Assembly (NCBI GenBank): GCA_018823415.1
Contig: JAHJIN010000527.1
Location: 1 to 51,026 of the forward strand
DNA length: 51,026 nt
From: Chloroflexota bacterium
Lineage (GTDB): Bacteria; Chloroflexota; JAHJIN01
Direction: 5' to 3'
A program made the translations under genes and the position numbers. Positions 1 through 8,020 of this stretch are shown here, piece after piece (the stretch's first letter is position 1; the number at the start of each line of letters is the position of its first letter). The notes below the pieces were generated by a model. That model was not told where the DNA came from, did no database searches, and saw nothing but the letters and a program-made list of their open reading frames with translations.

Positions 1-1569
1 GTGGGCTACCTGACTGCGCCAGCCGGCCTGGAGTACGGCGGGTTCCTGTTTTACGCCGACGACTATAACTCCTACCTGGCCAAGATGCGGCAGGGGGCGG
101 AGGGAGCCTGGGCCTATCGGATTCCCTACACCGTCCAGGAGCACGATGGGGGGGCTGTTTATCTGTTCTATCTGGTATTGGGACGCCTGGCCGCTGCCAC
201 GGGCCTGTCCCTGGTTGCGGTCTGGCACCTGGCCCGGTGGGTCTGCGGCCTGGTCTTTCTGCTGACCGTCTACTGGTTCCTGTCTGCCTTCCTGCGCCGC
301 CGCACCCAGCGCAAAATCGCCTACCTGCTGGTCTGCTTCTCGGCCGGCATTGGCTGGCTTTTGCCCCTGGTTGGCCTCTCCGAGCTGGATGGCACCATGC
401 CTTTGGACCTGTGGGTGGTGGAAGGCTATGCTTTCCTGTCCACGATGACGTTTCCGCACTTTGCGCTGGCGAGTGCATTGCTCATCGCTGCCATCGCCCT
501 GGGGGGCCTGGCGATTCGACAGGGTCGGTTGCGCACCGCGTTGTGGGCTGGCCTGGCCGGCCTGACGCTGGTGGCCGTGCAGCCATACAACCTCGTGACC
601 GTGGCCGGCGTTCTGGGCGGCTACTGGCTGCTGTTAACCATGACCCGCCGGCGCCTCGTCTGGCGCGGTTTTGTGGCCCTGTTGTTGGCGGGACTGATCC
701 CGCTGCCACTCCTGCTCTACGACCTCTATGTTTTTGCCATAGACCCGGTCTATCGCGCATGGGCGCAGGGCAACATCTGCCTTTCCCCGAACCCGCTGCA
801 CTATCTGATGGCCTATGGGTTATTGTGGCCGCTGGCGCTGGCCGGCCTGTGGCGCTGCGTTCGACGGCGCGACGAGCACGAGCTGCTGATCGCGGCCTGG
901 CTGGTGAGTGGCGCGCTCGTGCTATATGCGCCAGTGGACTTTCAGCGCCGGCTGGTGCAGGGCTTGCAGATCCCCATCTGTATCCTGGCTACCGGGGGAC
1001 TGTTTTATTATGTGCTGCCGGCCATCGGCCGCGCGCGGTGGGTGAGCGTCTTGACCCGGGCCACCCGGGCGCGTTACAATCGCTCAAGCCTGCGCCGCTT
1101 TGCAGTCAATGGGCTGCTGGTCTTTTGTTCCGTCACCAGCCTGGCATTGTGGGCCATTGCCAACATCCAGGTGCTGGCGCACAGCTTTCCTTTCTATCAC
1201 GAGATGGCCGAGAACCAGGCCCTGGACTGGCTGGCGACGCGCACGGCCCGCTCGGATGCGGTGCTGGCCTCCTACGAAGAGGCAAACTATATCCCGGCCC
1301 GGGCCGGCAACCGGGTCTATGCCGGGCACTGGGCCGAGACGCCGCTCATCCGCGAGAAGATACGCGCGCTGGACACATTCTACGCTGCCCAGACGAGCGA
1401 TGACTGGCGCGTGTCGTTCTTGTCCGAGAACGACATCCGTTACCTGATGCAGGGGCCGCGTGAGCGGGCGCTGGGGGGCTTCGACCCGGTGGGCAGAACC
1501 TACCTCACGGAACGATTTGCTGTGCCCGGGTTTGCTATCTACCAGGTCAACGCCGGGGTGGGGCGCTAA
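1..1569 (+). CDS. multi-spanning membrane protein, glycosyltransferase-like (5' truncated)
   Basis: Open reading frame of 522 codons running in from the window edge. The first codon is GTG, but the first residues already lie in an extracytoplasmic-loop-like segment (ADDYNSYLAKMRQG) that normally follows a first membrane helix, so the true start probably lies upstream. About ten hydrophobic helices follow, then a soluble C-terminal part of about 120 residues. This layout fits the GT-C fold (PMT/ArnT-like) that uses lipid-linked sugars. No catalytic motif is distinctive enough to name a substrate. The stop is one base before the next membrane protein, and the gene opens a polysaccharide locus, which supports a role in glycan assembly. 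Product class is inferred from topology and context. Confidence 0.6.
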   Translation: MGYLTAPAGLEYGGFLFYADDYNSYLAKMRQGAEGAWAYRIPYTVQEHDGGAVYLFYLVLGRLAAATGLSLVAVWHLARWVCGLVFLLTVYWFLSAFLRRRTQRKIAYLLVCFSAGIGWLLPLVGLSELDGTMPLDLWVVEGYAFLSTMTFPHFALASALLIAAIALGGLAIRQGRLRTALWAGLAGLTLVAVQPYNLVTVAGVLGGYWLLLTMTRRRLVWRGFVALLLAGLIPLPLLLYDLYVFAIDPVYRAWAQGNICLSPNPLHYLMAYGLLWPLALAGLWRCVRRRDEHELLIAAWLVSGALVLYAPVDFQRRLVQGLQIPICILATGGLFYYVLPAIGRARWVSVLTRATRARYNRSSLRRFAVNGLLVFCSVTSLALWAIANIQVLAHSFPFYHEMAENQALDWLATRTARSDAVLASYEEANYIPARAGNRVYAGHWAETPLIREKIRALDTFYAAQTSDDWRVSFLSENDIRYLMQGPRERALGGFDPVGRTYLTERFAVPGFAIYQVNAGVGR

Positions 1570-1570
1570 C

Positions 1571-3283
1571 ATGGTTTCCTCTCTTCGCAAACTCCGACCA
1601 ACACCGGCGATGTGGCGCTGGCTGCCCGGGCTTTGCCTGACGCTGCTCGCTCTTGCTTACGGCACGTTGGCGCTGATTGTGCTGCCCCAAACGGCCTTTT
1701 TTTGCAGCGACGAGGGATTGAAGGTTATCCAGGCCCAGAGCTTGATCCGCCAGGGGTGGGCGAGCATCGCCATCGAGTACCCGGGCCGCCTGCTGGACCC
1801 GGCCGTGCAGTTTTTCCCCATTCCCGAGCCGGTTGCTTTCGTGCGCGCCGGGGCTGTCTATTTCATCACACCCCTTCTGTTCTCGCTGCTAGCTTCCCTG
1901 ACCTATGCCCTGACCGGCTACGCCGGCCTATACTTCATTCCCATCGGCGGCGGTTTGGCCAGCCTGTTCCTGACGTATCGCCTGGCTCGCATCAGCCTGG
2001 AACCCACCAAGGCCACTCTCACGATGCTCTTGCTGGCTATCGCCACGCCGTTCTCTTTTTACTGCCTGGTATTCTGGGAGCACACGCTGGCTACGGCATT
2101 GTTTCTGCTGGCCCTGGTACTGCTGGTCACGTCCTCGTCAACGACCCGAATGTGGCGGCTTCTGGCCGGTGGGATCTGCCTGGGCGCGATGGCTAGCGTC
2201 CGGACGGAAGGCTACGTGTTCTCCCTGGTGGTCATCGCGGCGTGGGCCGGCACCTATCGCCGATGGCCTCACCTGGGGCTGATCCTGTTGGGGCTGGGAG
2301 CGGCCCTTGCCCCCTTATGGCTCAGCAACCAGATCCTCTATGGCACGCCATTAGGCCCACAGGTGCCGCTTCTGGCGACGATGGCGGGCGACAGCGGCCA
2401 GTATGCCTGGCTGGTGAGCCGGCTGTTGATCGCGCAAAACGTCGTCACCCAGGGCAGCGCCAACAAGTACGTGGACTTTGGCTCGGCCGCGGCCCTGTTC
2501 GTCGTCTGTACAGTGCTGGCGATCCCCCGGCTGCGCCGCAATCGGCTCGCGGTTGGTGTGAGCCTGGCTGCGATGGCGCTTTTGGGGGTAGTGAACGTGC
2601 TGGGCGCCGAGCAGTTCGTCATGCGGGGCTTGATCCCGACTTGCCCGCTGGTTGGCCTGATGCTCGTGTATGCCTGGGTTCGTGGCAAATCTGAGCGTTC
2701 CGCAGAACGGGCGAACGAAGACTTTTTCGTGCTGACGTTTCTAGGCAGCCTGGTCCTTATCACCCTCTCGACACCCGTGGACACCGGGCTGCACTGGGGT
2801 CCCCGATTCCTGCTGCCGCTGCTGCCTCTCGTCGCCCTCCTCACCGTCCGTCTTCTGACGGCCGGCCCAGACGCCGCCTGGCAACAAAGTCCGCGGGACC
2901 GACGCGTGGTGCGGTTGGTGGGCGTGACACTGGTGCTGCTCAGCGTAGTCATCCAGGTGCAGGGAATTCGCTTCCTGGCCCGCAAAAAGATCGAATCGGC
3001 GCAACTGGTGACCTACTTCCTGGATTTGCCCACCCGGTACGTGATCTCGGAAGTGGACTGGTTCACGTCCGAGGCCGCGTCCCTGTTCTACCAGCGAACG
3101 TTTTTCTACGCTGCGGACCAGGCGGGCTACCAGGACCTGGTGAGCCGTCTCTATGCTCAGGGAGCAGATAGCTTCGCTTTGCTGCCCCTGGCACAATCCC
3201 AGAACGATCCGCAGATAGACACCGACTTGTACAATGTGGAGCCGGTTCAGCAGTTCTATTTTCGCATCGTACCGCACGAGTGA
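1571..3283 (+). CDS. multi-spanning membrane protein, probable GT-C glycosyltransferase
   Basis: 570 residues from ATG at 1571, one base after the upstream stop; the reading frame is open further upstream, but that part overlaps the previous gene and is unlikely to be used. There is a first helix near residues 17-37, then an acidic loop motif (FFCSDEGLKVIQAQSL) like the Asp/Glu loop of GT39/GT83-type enzymes, about ten more helices, and a C-terminal soluble segment. It is probably cotranscribed with the previous gene and the following family-2 glycosyltransferase. Likely role is transfer of a sugar from a polyprenyl-phosphate donor on the outer face of the membrane. Substrate is unknown. Confidence 0.62.
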   Translation: MVSSLRKLRPTPAMWRWLPGLCLTLLALAYGTLALIVLPQTAFFCSDEGLKVIQAQSLIRQGWASIAIEYPGRLLDPAVQFFPIPEPVAFVRAGAVYFITPLLFSLLASLTYALTGYAGLYFIPIGGGLASLFLTYRLARISLEPTKATLTMLLLAIATPFSFYCLVFWEHTLATALFLLALVLLVTSSSTTRMWRLLAGGICLGAMASVRTEGYVFSLVVIAAWAGTYRRWPHLGLILLGLGAALAPLWLSNQILYGTPLGPQVPLLATMAGDSGQYAWLVSRLLIAQNVVTQGSANKYVDFGSAAALFVVCTVLAIPRLRRNRLAVGVSLAAMALLGVVNVLGAEQFVMRGLIPTCPLVGLMLVYAWVRGKSERSAERANEDFFVLTFLGSLVLITLSTPVDTGLHWGPRFLLPLLPLVALLTVRLLTAGPDAAWQQSPRDRRVVRLVGVTLVLLSVVIQVQGIRFLARKKIESAQLVTYFLDLPTRYVISEVDWFTSEAASLFYQRTFFYAADQAGYQDLVSRLYAQGADSFALLPLAQSQNDPQIDTDLYNVEPVQQFYFRIVPHE

Positions 3284-3333
3284 ACGCTCAGACAACCGCA
3301 CGAAAAGAGCGCTGCGATAGGAGGTGATTGGGA

Positions 3334-4044
3334 ATGAAGCAAGCACTTCGGACCCTGATTGTGATCCCGGCCTTCAATGAAGCGGGAAAGATCGGCCGGG
3401 TGATCGCCAAGATCCCGCCGGGGATCGGAGACCCCCTCGTCGTGGACGACTGTTCCTCTGACAATACAAACCAGGAGGCCATCGCAGCCGGCGCCCTCGT
3501 CATCCGACACGAGCGCAACACCGGCGTGGGTGGCGCGATCCGCAGTGGTATTGACTATGGCATCGCGAACGGTTATGATATCGTTGCCATCCTATCAGGC
3601 GACGATCAGCATGATCCTACGGACCTACCGGGGGTGCTGCGCCCCATCGTCGAGGACGGCTACGATTTCGTGCAGGGTTCGCGGCGGCTGGCGGGATTGC
3701 AGGAGACCCATATCGGCTGGTTCAGAAGGACGTTTACCTGGGTCTATGCCGTGCTGTTCCGCCTCGCCACCGGCTTTCCCTGCACCGATGCCACCAACGG
3801 GGGCCGGGCGTTTCGCCTCACGCTGTTCCAGGATCGGAGGATCAACCTGTGGCAGGGCTGGCTGGATACCTACGAACTGGAGCCATACCTTTTTTACCAG
3901 GCCGTCCACCTCGGCTACCTGGTCACCGAAGCACCAATGAAAGTGCTCTACCATAGACAGGGAACGACCAAGATGAAACCCCTTCGGGATTGGTGGCGCA
4001 TCCTGCGGCCTATCGTGTACCTGCGGTTGGGATTGCGGCATTGA
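3334..4044 (+). CDS. family 2 glycosyltransferase (polyprenyl-phosphate sugar synthase-like)
   Basis: 236 residues. ATG at 3334 is chosen because a near-perfect ribosome site (AGGAGGTGA, 3319-3327) sits 6 nt upstream; a TTG two codons earlier is too close to it. The protein begins with the GT-A signature LIVIPAFNEAGKIGRV, followed by the DXD-like VVDDCSSDNT and a second acidic site (LSGDDQHDP). No membrane helices follow, so it is a soluble or peripheral enzyme of the DPM1/undecaprenyl-phosphate glycosyltransferase class. Such enzymes make the lipid-linked sugar that GT-C membrane enzymes, like the neighbours here, consume. Donor sugar is not determinable from sequence alone. Confidence 0.85.
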   Translation: MKQALRTLIVIPAFNEAGKIGRVIAKIPPGIGDPLVVDDCSSDNTNQEAIAAGALVIRHERNTGVGGAIRSGIDYGIANGYDIVAILSGDDQHDPTDLPGVLRPIVEDGYDFVQGSRRLAGLQETHIGWFRRTFTWVYAVLFRLATGFPCTDATNGGRAFRLTLFQDRRINLWQGWLDTYELEPYLFYQAVHLGYLVTEAPMKVLYHRQGTTKMKPLRDWWRILRPIVYLRLGLRH

Positions 4045-4096
4045 ATCCCGCACCGGCGTGTTCATTCCTGGCAAGATAAACGTATAGGAGTTTGCA

Positions 4097-5080
4097 ATGA
4101 GCACAATACAGAAAAGATTCACAGGGAAAAAAGTATTGGTCACTGGAGGAGCTGGTTTCGTTGGGGCGAACCTGGTACGCCAGCTCATCAGAGAAGGCGC
4201 GGCAGTCACGGTGCTGGACGATTTTTTCACCGGCCGCCTGGACAACCTGCGCGGCCTGGATGGGCAGTACAGCCTGGTACAAGGCAGCGTGGCAGACCCC
4301 TTCCTGGTGCAGGAATTGGTGGGCAAGTCGGAGATCGTGATCCACGCGGCGGCGCGCAACATCATCGCCTCCACGCGCAATCCTTTCGAGGACTTCAATA
4401 CCAATATCGGGGGCACGCTAAACGTGCTCATGGCGGCGCGTTCAGCCGGGGCGGAACGGGTGATCTACACATCGTCGGCCTCGGTCTACGGAAATCCCCG
4501 CTATCTGCCGATCAACGAAAACGACTCGATCAGCCTGCTCACCCCCTACGCGGTCAGCAAGTTTGCCGGCGAGGGCTACTGCCAGGCGTTCTACGAAAGC
4601 TACGGGGTTCCCGTGGCGGTAGTCCGCTACTCCAACGTGTTCGGACTCGGCCAAGATCCGCATAATCCCTATTGCGGAGTGGTATCCAAGTTCATGAGCA
4701 GCGTGGCCGGCGACGAGGCGCCGTGCATACATGGGGACGGTCAGCAAACGCGCGACTTTTGCTACGTCGAGGACACGGTCGAGGCCACGCTGCTGGCCGC
4801 TCTATCCCCCAAGGCGGAAGGCGAGGTGTTCAATATCGCCACGGGCGTGGAGACCAGCGTCAACAACCTGGTGAACATGATCCTCACGCTCTACGAGAGT
4901 CCCGTCAAGCCCGTGTACATTGACCGCCGGGACATTGACAACATCCGCCGGCGCGTGCTCAACATCGAAAAGATCCGCCGGGCGCTGCGGTGGACACCCA
5001 GTTTCACCCTTCAGGAAGGATTACGCCGGACCAGAGTGTGGCTGGAGAGCCCGGGTTCCACGCCCACCAGCGGTAAATGA
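4097..5080 (+). CDS. NAD-dependent nucleotide-sugar epimerase/dehydratase
   Basis: 327 residues with the extended short-chain dehydrogenase plan. The NAD motif GGAGFVGANL lies near residues 14-23, with the acidic residues VLDDFFTGR after beta2, the catalytic Ser region (YTSSASVYG) near residue 130 and the YxxxK pair (YAVSKFAGE) near residue 150. It is closest in appearance to UDP-glucose 4-epimerase or dTDP-glucose 4,6-dehydratase relatives. An AGGAG ribosome site lies just upstream (4087-4091). It sits between a glycosyltransferase and a sugar aminotransferase, so it probably supplies the nucleotide sugar for the locus. Exact substrate cannot be assigned. Confidence 0.85.
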   Translation: MSTIQKRFTGKKVLVTGGAGFVGANLVRQLIREGAAVTVLDDFFTGRLDNLRGLDGQYSLVQGSVADPFLVQELVGKSEIVIHAAARNIIASTRNPFEDFNTNIGGTLNVLMAARSAGAERVIYTSSASVYGNPRYLPINENDSISLLTPYAVSKFAGEGYCQAFYESYGVPVAVVRYSNVFGLGQDPHNPYCGVVSKFMSSVAGDEAPCIHGDGQQTRDFCYVEDTVEATLLAALSPKAEGEVFNIATGVETSVNNLVNMILTLYESPVKPVYIDRRDIDNIRRRVLNIEKIRRALRWTPSFTLQEGLRRTRVWLESPGSTPTSGK

Positions 5081-5102
5081 GCGCATTTGCAAGGAGCCAG
5101 AG

Positions 5103-6290
5103 ATGACTAGCAACTCGACAAAAGTGACACTCCTGGATCTAGCCTGCCAGCATCAACCCCTTGAGACCGAGATCATGGATGCGATCACGCGCGTCGTGCG
5201 ATCCGGGAAATTCATCATGGGGCCGGAGGTGCAGACGTTCGAGGAAGCGATCGCGAGGTACTGCGGTGTGCCCTACGCCATCGGTGTTTCGTCCGGCACC
5301 GACGCGCTGCTGGCGGCACTCATGGCCCTGAACTTGAAGCCCGGCGAGGGGGTCATTACCAGCACTTTCTCCTTCTTTGCCACGGCCGGGGTCATCGCCC
5401 GCCTGGGTGCTCGGCCCATCTTTGTGGACATTGATCCCCAGACGTTCAACCTGGCCCCGGAAGCTATTCGCCATACCTGGGATACTCTCAGGCCCGAGGA
5501 GCGATCACAGGTGCGAGCGATCATGCCCGTGCACCTGTTCGGCCAGTGCGCTGAGATGGCACCGATGCTCGACTTCGCTGTACAACATGGACTGGCGGTG
5601 ATCGAGGACGCCGCGCAATCCCTGGGGGCCGAGTATCCCTGGGCCGGCGAGAGTGGGGGAAGAAACGCCGGGGTCATGGGGCAGATGGGTTGTTTCAGTT
5701 TCTTCCCCAGCAAGAACCTGGGCGGTTTTGGCGATGGCGGCATGGTCACCACGTCGGACGCTGCGTTGGCCGAGCGACTGCGCGTGCTGCGGGTGCATGG
5801 CGCCAAGCCCAGATACTACCACCACGCCATCGGCGGCAACTTCCGCCTGGACACGCTCCAGGCTGCCGTTCTCCTGGTGAAACTACCCCACTTGGACCGC
5901 TGGCACCAGGAACGGCGGGAAAATGCGGCGCGATATAATGCGCTATTTGCAGCCACGAGCCTGGAGGAATTCATCACCCTTCCAGTCTCCATCTATGAGG
6001 ACCGGCGTCTGAGATTCCCGCACATCTACAACCAGTACGTCATCCGTGCCCAGCAGCGAGATGCCCTGATCGAGTACCTGACCATCCGTGGGATAGGCAC
6101 AGCCGTGTACTACCCGGTTCCCTTGCACCAGCAGGCCTGCTTCACTTACCTAGGATACCAAAAAGGCAGTTTGCCAGAAAGCGAGCGGGCAGCGCAGGAG
6201 GTGGTGGCGCTTCCGATCTACCCCGGCCTCACACCGGCCCAACAAAAGTATGTGGTAGACTCCATCGAGCAGTTCTACCGGGGAGCGTGA
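5103..6290 (+). CDS. DegT/DnrJ/EryC1/StrS family sugar aminotransferase
   Basis: 395 residues from ATG at 5103, preceded by AAGGAG; the frame is open further upstream but overlaps the epimerase. It is a PLP-dependent sensory-sugar aminotransferase of fold type I. It shows the SSGTDALLAAL phosphate-binding segment, the EDAAQSLGAEY stretch and the lysine region FFPSKNLGGFGDGG, in which the Lys forms the internal aldimine. It ends one base before the dehydrogenase/acetyltransferase fusion. By comparison with WbpE/WlbC it probably converts a 3-keto nucleotide sugar to the 3-amino sugar. Family assignment is firm; the position aminated is inferred from context. Confidence 0.9.
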   Translation: MTSNSTKVTLLDLACQHQPLETEIMDAITRVVRSGKFIMGPEVQTFEEAIARYCGVPYAIGVSSGTDALLAALMALNLKPGEGVITSTFSFFATAGVIARLGARPIFVDIDPQTFNLAPEAIRHTWDTLRPEERSQVRAIMPVHLFGQCAEMAPMLDFAVQHGLAVIEDAAQSLGAEYPWAGESGGRNAGVMGQMGCFSFFPSKNLGGFGDGGMVTTSDAALAERLRVLRVHGAKPRYYHHAIGGNFRLDTLQAAVLLVKLPHLDRWHQERRENAARYNALFAATSLEEFITLPVSIYEDRRLRFPHIYNQYVIRAQQRDALIEYLTIRGIGTAVYYPVPLHQQACFTYLGYQKGSLPESERAAQEVVALPIYPGLTPAQQKYVVDSIEQFYRGA

Positions 6291-6291
6291 C

Positions 6292-7875
6292 ATGGAGACT
6301 TCAACGCCTACCGTGGGGGTCATTGGGACCGGCTACTGGGGCAAGAACCTGGTCCGCAACTTCTACCAGTTGGGTGCTCTGGCAGCCATCTGCGACTCGG
6401 AGCCGGCCTGCTTGAGCAGCTACGAGGCATCCCACCCTGAGGTTCCCAAGCGGCTGGCCTACTCGGAGGTGTTTGGTGATCCCTCCGTCCAGGCGGTCGC
6501 CATCGCCACGCCGGCGGAGACGCACTACCGCCTGGTTAGGGAGGCGTTGCTAGCCGACAAGGATGTTATGGTGGAGAAGCCCCTCTGCCTGGAGGAAGGA
6601 CAGGCCACGGAGCTCATCGCTCTGGCTGCAGAGCGGCGGCGAGTGCTGATGGTGGGCCACCTGCTGCGGTACCATCCCGCCTTCGTGAAGCTCCAGGAGT
6701 TGGTCAAGAACGGCGAGCTGGGGCGGGTCTACTACATCTACTCCAACCGGCTCAACCTGGGTCGCATCCGGCGAGAGGAAAACATCCTGTGGAGCTTTGC
6801 CCCGCACGATGTCTCGGCCATCCTGGCCCTGGCGGGAGACTTGCCTGAGACAGTGGTCTCGCGAGGCGGTAACTATCTCCACGAGCACATCGCCGACGTG
6901 ACCGTAAGTGTGCTGGAGTTCGCTTCCGGGCTGCGCGCTCACATTTTCGTGAGCTGGTTGCACCCCTACAAGGAGCAACGGCTGGTGGTGGTGAGCGACC
7001 GGCAGATGGCCGTCTTCAACGACGTGGCGCCAGCCGGGCAGAAGCTGCTGCTCTATCCGCACCAGATCGAGTGGCGGGACCAGGTACCTACCCCACACAA
7101 GGCTGAAGCGATCCCAGTTGCGGTAGACGACACGGAACCACTGCGCCTGGAGTGCCAGCATTTTCTGGACTGCATGCGGACCCGTTCGACGCCGCTCACG
7201 GACGGGGAAGAGGGCCGTCGAGTACTGCAGGTGCTGAATGCCTGCCAGCGCTCGCTCGACCAAGATAAGGTTGTCTCGTTGGCAGGGGCACAAGCGAGCC
7301 GGTTCTACGCGCATCCCACGGCGGTGATCGACCAGCCTTGCGAGATCGGCGAGGGGACCAAGGTCTGGCACTTCGCGCACGTGATGGCCGGGGCGCGCAT
7401 CGGCCGCCAGTGCGTGCTGGGGCAGAATGTGCTGGTGGCGCCGGACGTGACCATTGGGGATAACGTCAAGATCCAGAACAACGTAGCGGTCTACACCGGC
7501 GTGGTGCTGGAGGACGACGTGTTTTGCGGCCCATCCATGGTCTTCACCAACGTGATCAATCCCCGCAGCCACGTCTCGCGCAAGCACGAGTTCAAGCCCA
7601 CGGTGGTGCGCCGGGGCGCGACCATTGGGGCCAATGCCACAATCGTGTGCGGCCACGAGATCGGTGCTTATGCTTTCGTCGGCGCCGGGGCCGTGGTGAC
7701 GCGCGACGTGCCGGCGTACGCCCTGGTCGTGGGCAACCCGGGCCGCCTGGCCGGCTGGATGTGTCAATGCGCTGAGAAACTGGCATTCGATGGCGACCAG
7801 GCAACGTGCGAGAAATGTGGGACACGTTACCGGCGAGAAAAAGCCCATCAAGTCGTGTGTCTGCCCCACACATGA
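6292..7875 (+). CDS. fused Gfo/Idh/MocA sugar dehydrogenase - hexapeptide N-acetyltransferase - zinc ribbon
   Basis: 527 residues in three parts. Residues 1-330 are a Gfo/Idh/MocA oxidoreductase: Rossmann motif GVIGTGYWGKN (9-19), EKPL (95-98) and a downstream substrate-binding beta domain. Residues 340-490 form a left-handed beta helix with repeated hexads (IGEGTKVW, IGDNVKIQ, IGANATIV), like WlbB/WbpD N-acetyltransferases. The last 35 residues carry four Cys as two pairs (CQC and CEKC), a likely zinc ribbon. In other bacteria the 3-dehydrogenase (WbpB/WlbA) and acetyltransferase (WbpD/WlbB) are usually separate genes next to the aminotransferase; here they are one polypeptide directly after it. 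Likely pathway: 3-acetamido-3-deoxy-hexose or uronate synthesis. Confidence 0.88.
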   Translation: METSTPTVGVIGTGYWGKNLVRNFYQLGALAAICDSEPACLSSYEASHPEVPKRLAYSEVFGDPSVQAVAIATPAETHYRLVREALLADKDVMVEKPLCLEEGQATELIALAAERRRVLMVGHLLRYHPAFVKLQELVKNGELGRVYYIYSNRLNLGRIRREENILWSFAPHDVSAILALAGDLPETVVSRGGNYLHEHIADVTVSVLEFASGLRAHIFVSWLHPYKEQRLVVVSDRQMAVFNDVAPAGQKLLLYPHQIEWRDQVPTPHKAEAIPVAVDDTEPLRLECQHFLDCMRTRSTPLTDGEEGRRVLQVLNACQRSLDQDKVVSLAGAQASRFYAHPTAVIDQPCEIGEGTKVWHFAHVMAGARIGRQCVLGQNVLVAPDVTIGDNVKIQNNVAVYTGVVLEDDVFCGPSMVFTNVINPRSHVSRKHEFKPTVVRRGATIGANATIVCGHEIGAYAFVGAGAVVTRDVPAYALVVGNPGRLAGWMCQCAEKLAFDGDQATCEKCGTRYRREKAHQVVCLPHT

Positions 7876-8020
7876 TTCGACGGGGTGTGATGTCTGTTGC
7901 TGACGCGTGGTCTCGGTAACAAGTGGTGCAGGCAGTCGTGACCGCCAGGCCCACACAGTGGGGATAGTGAGCCACGTGCTCGCGTTCTGGCACCCCATGG
8001 TCAGCCAATGACACGGTCGA

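Noticed and set aside
7876..8020. Promoter or leader in the gap before the large membrane protein
   Set aside because: No hexamer pair with acceptable spacing and no hairpin with a T tract was found.
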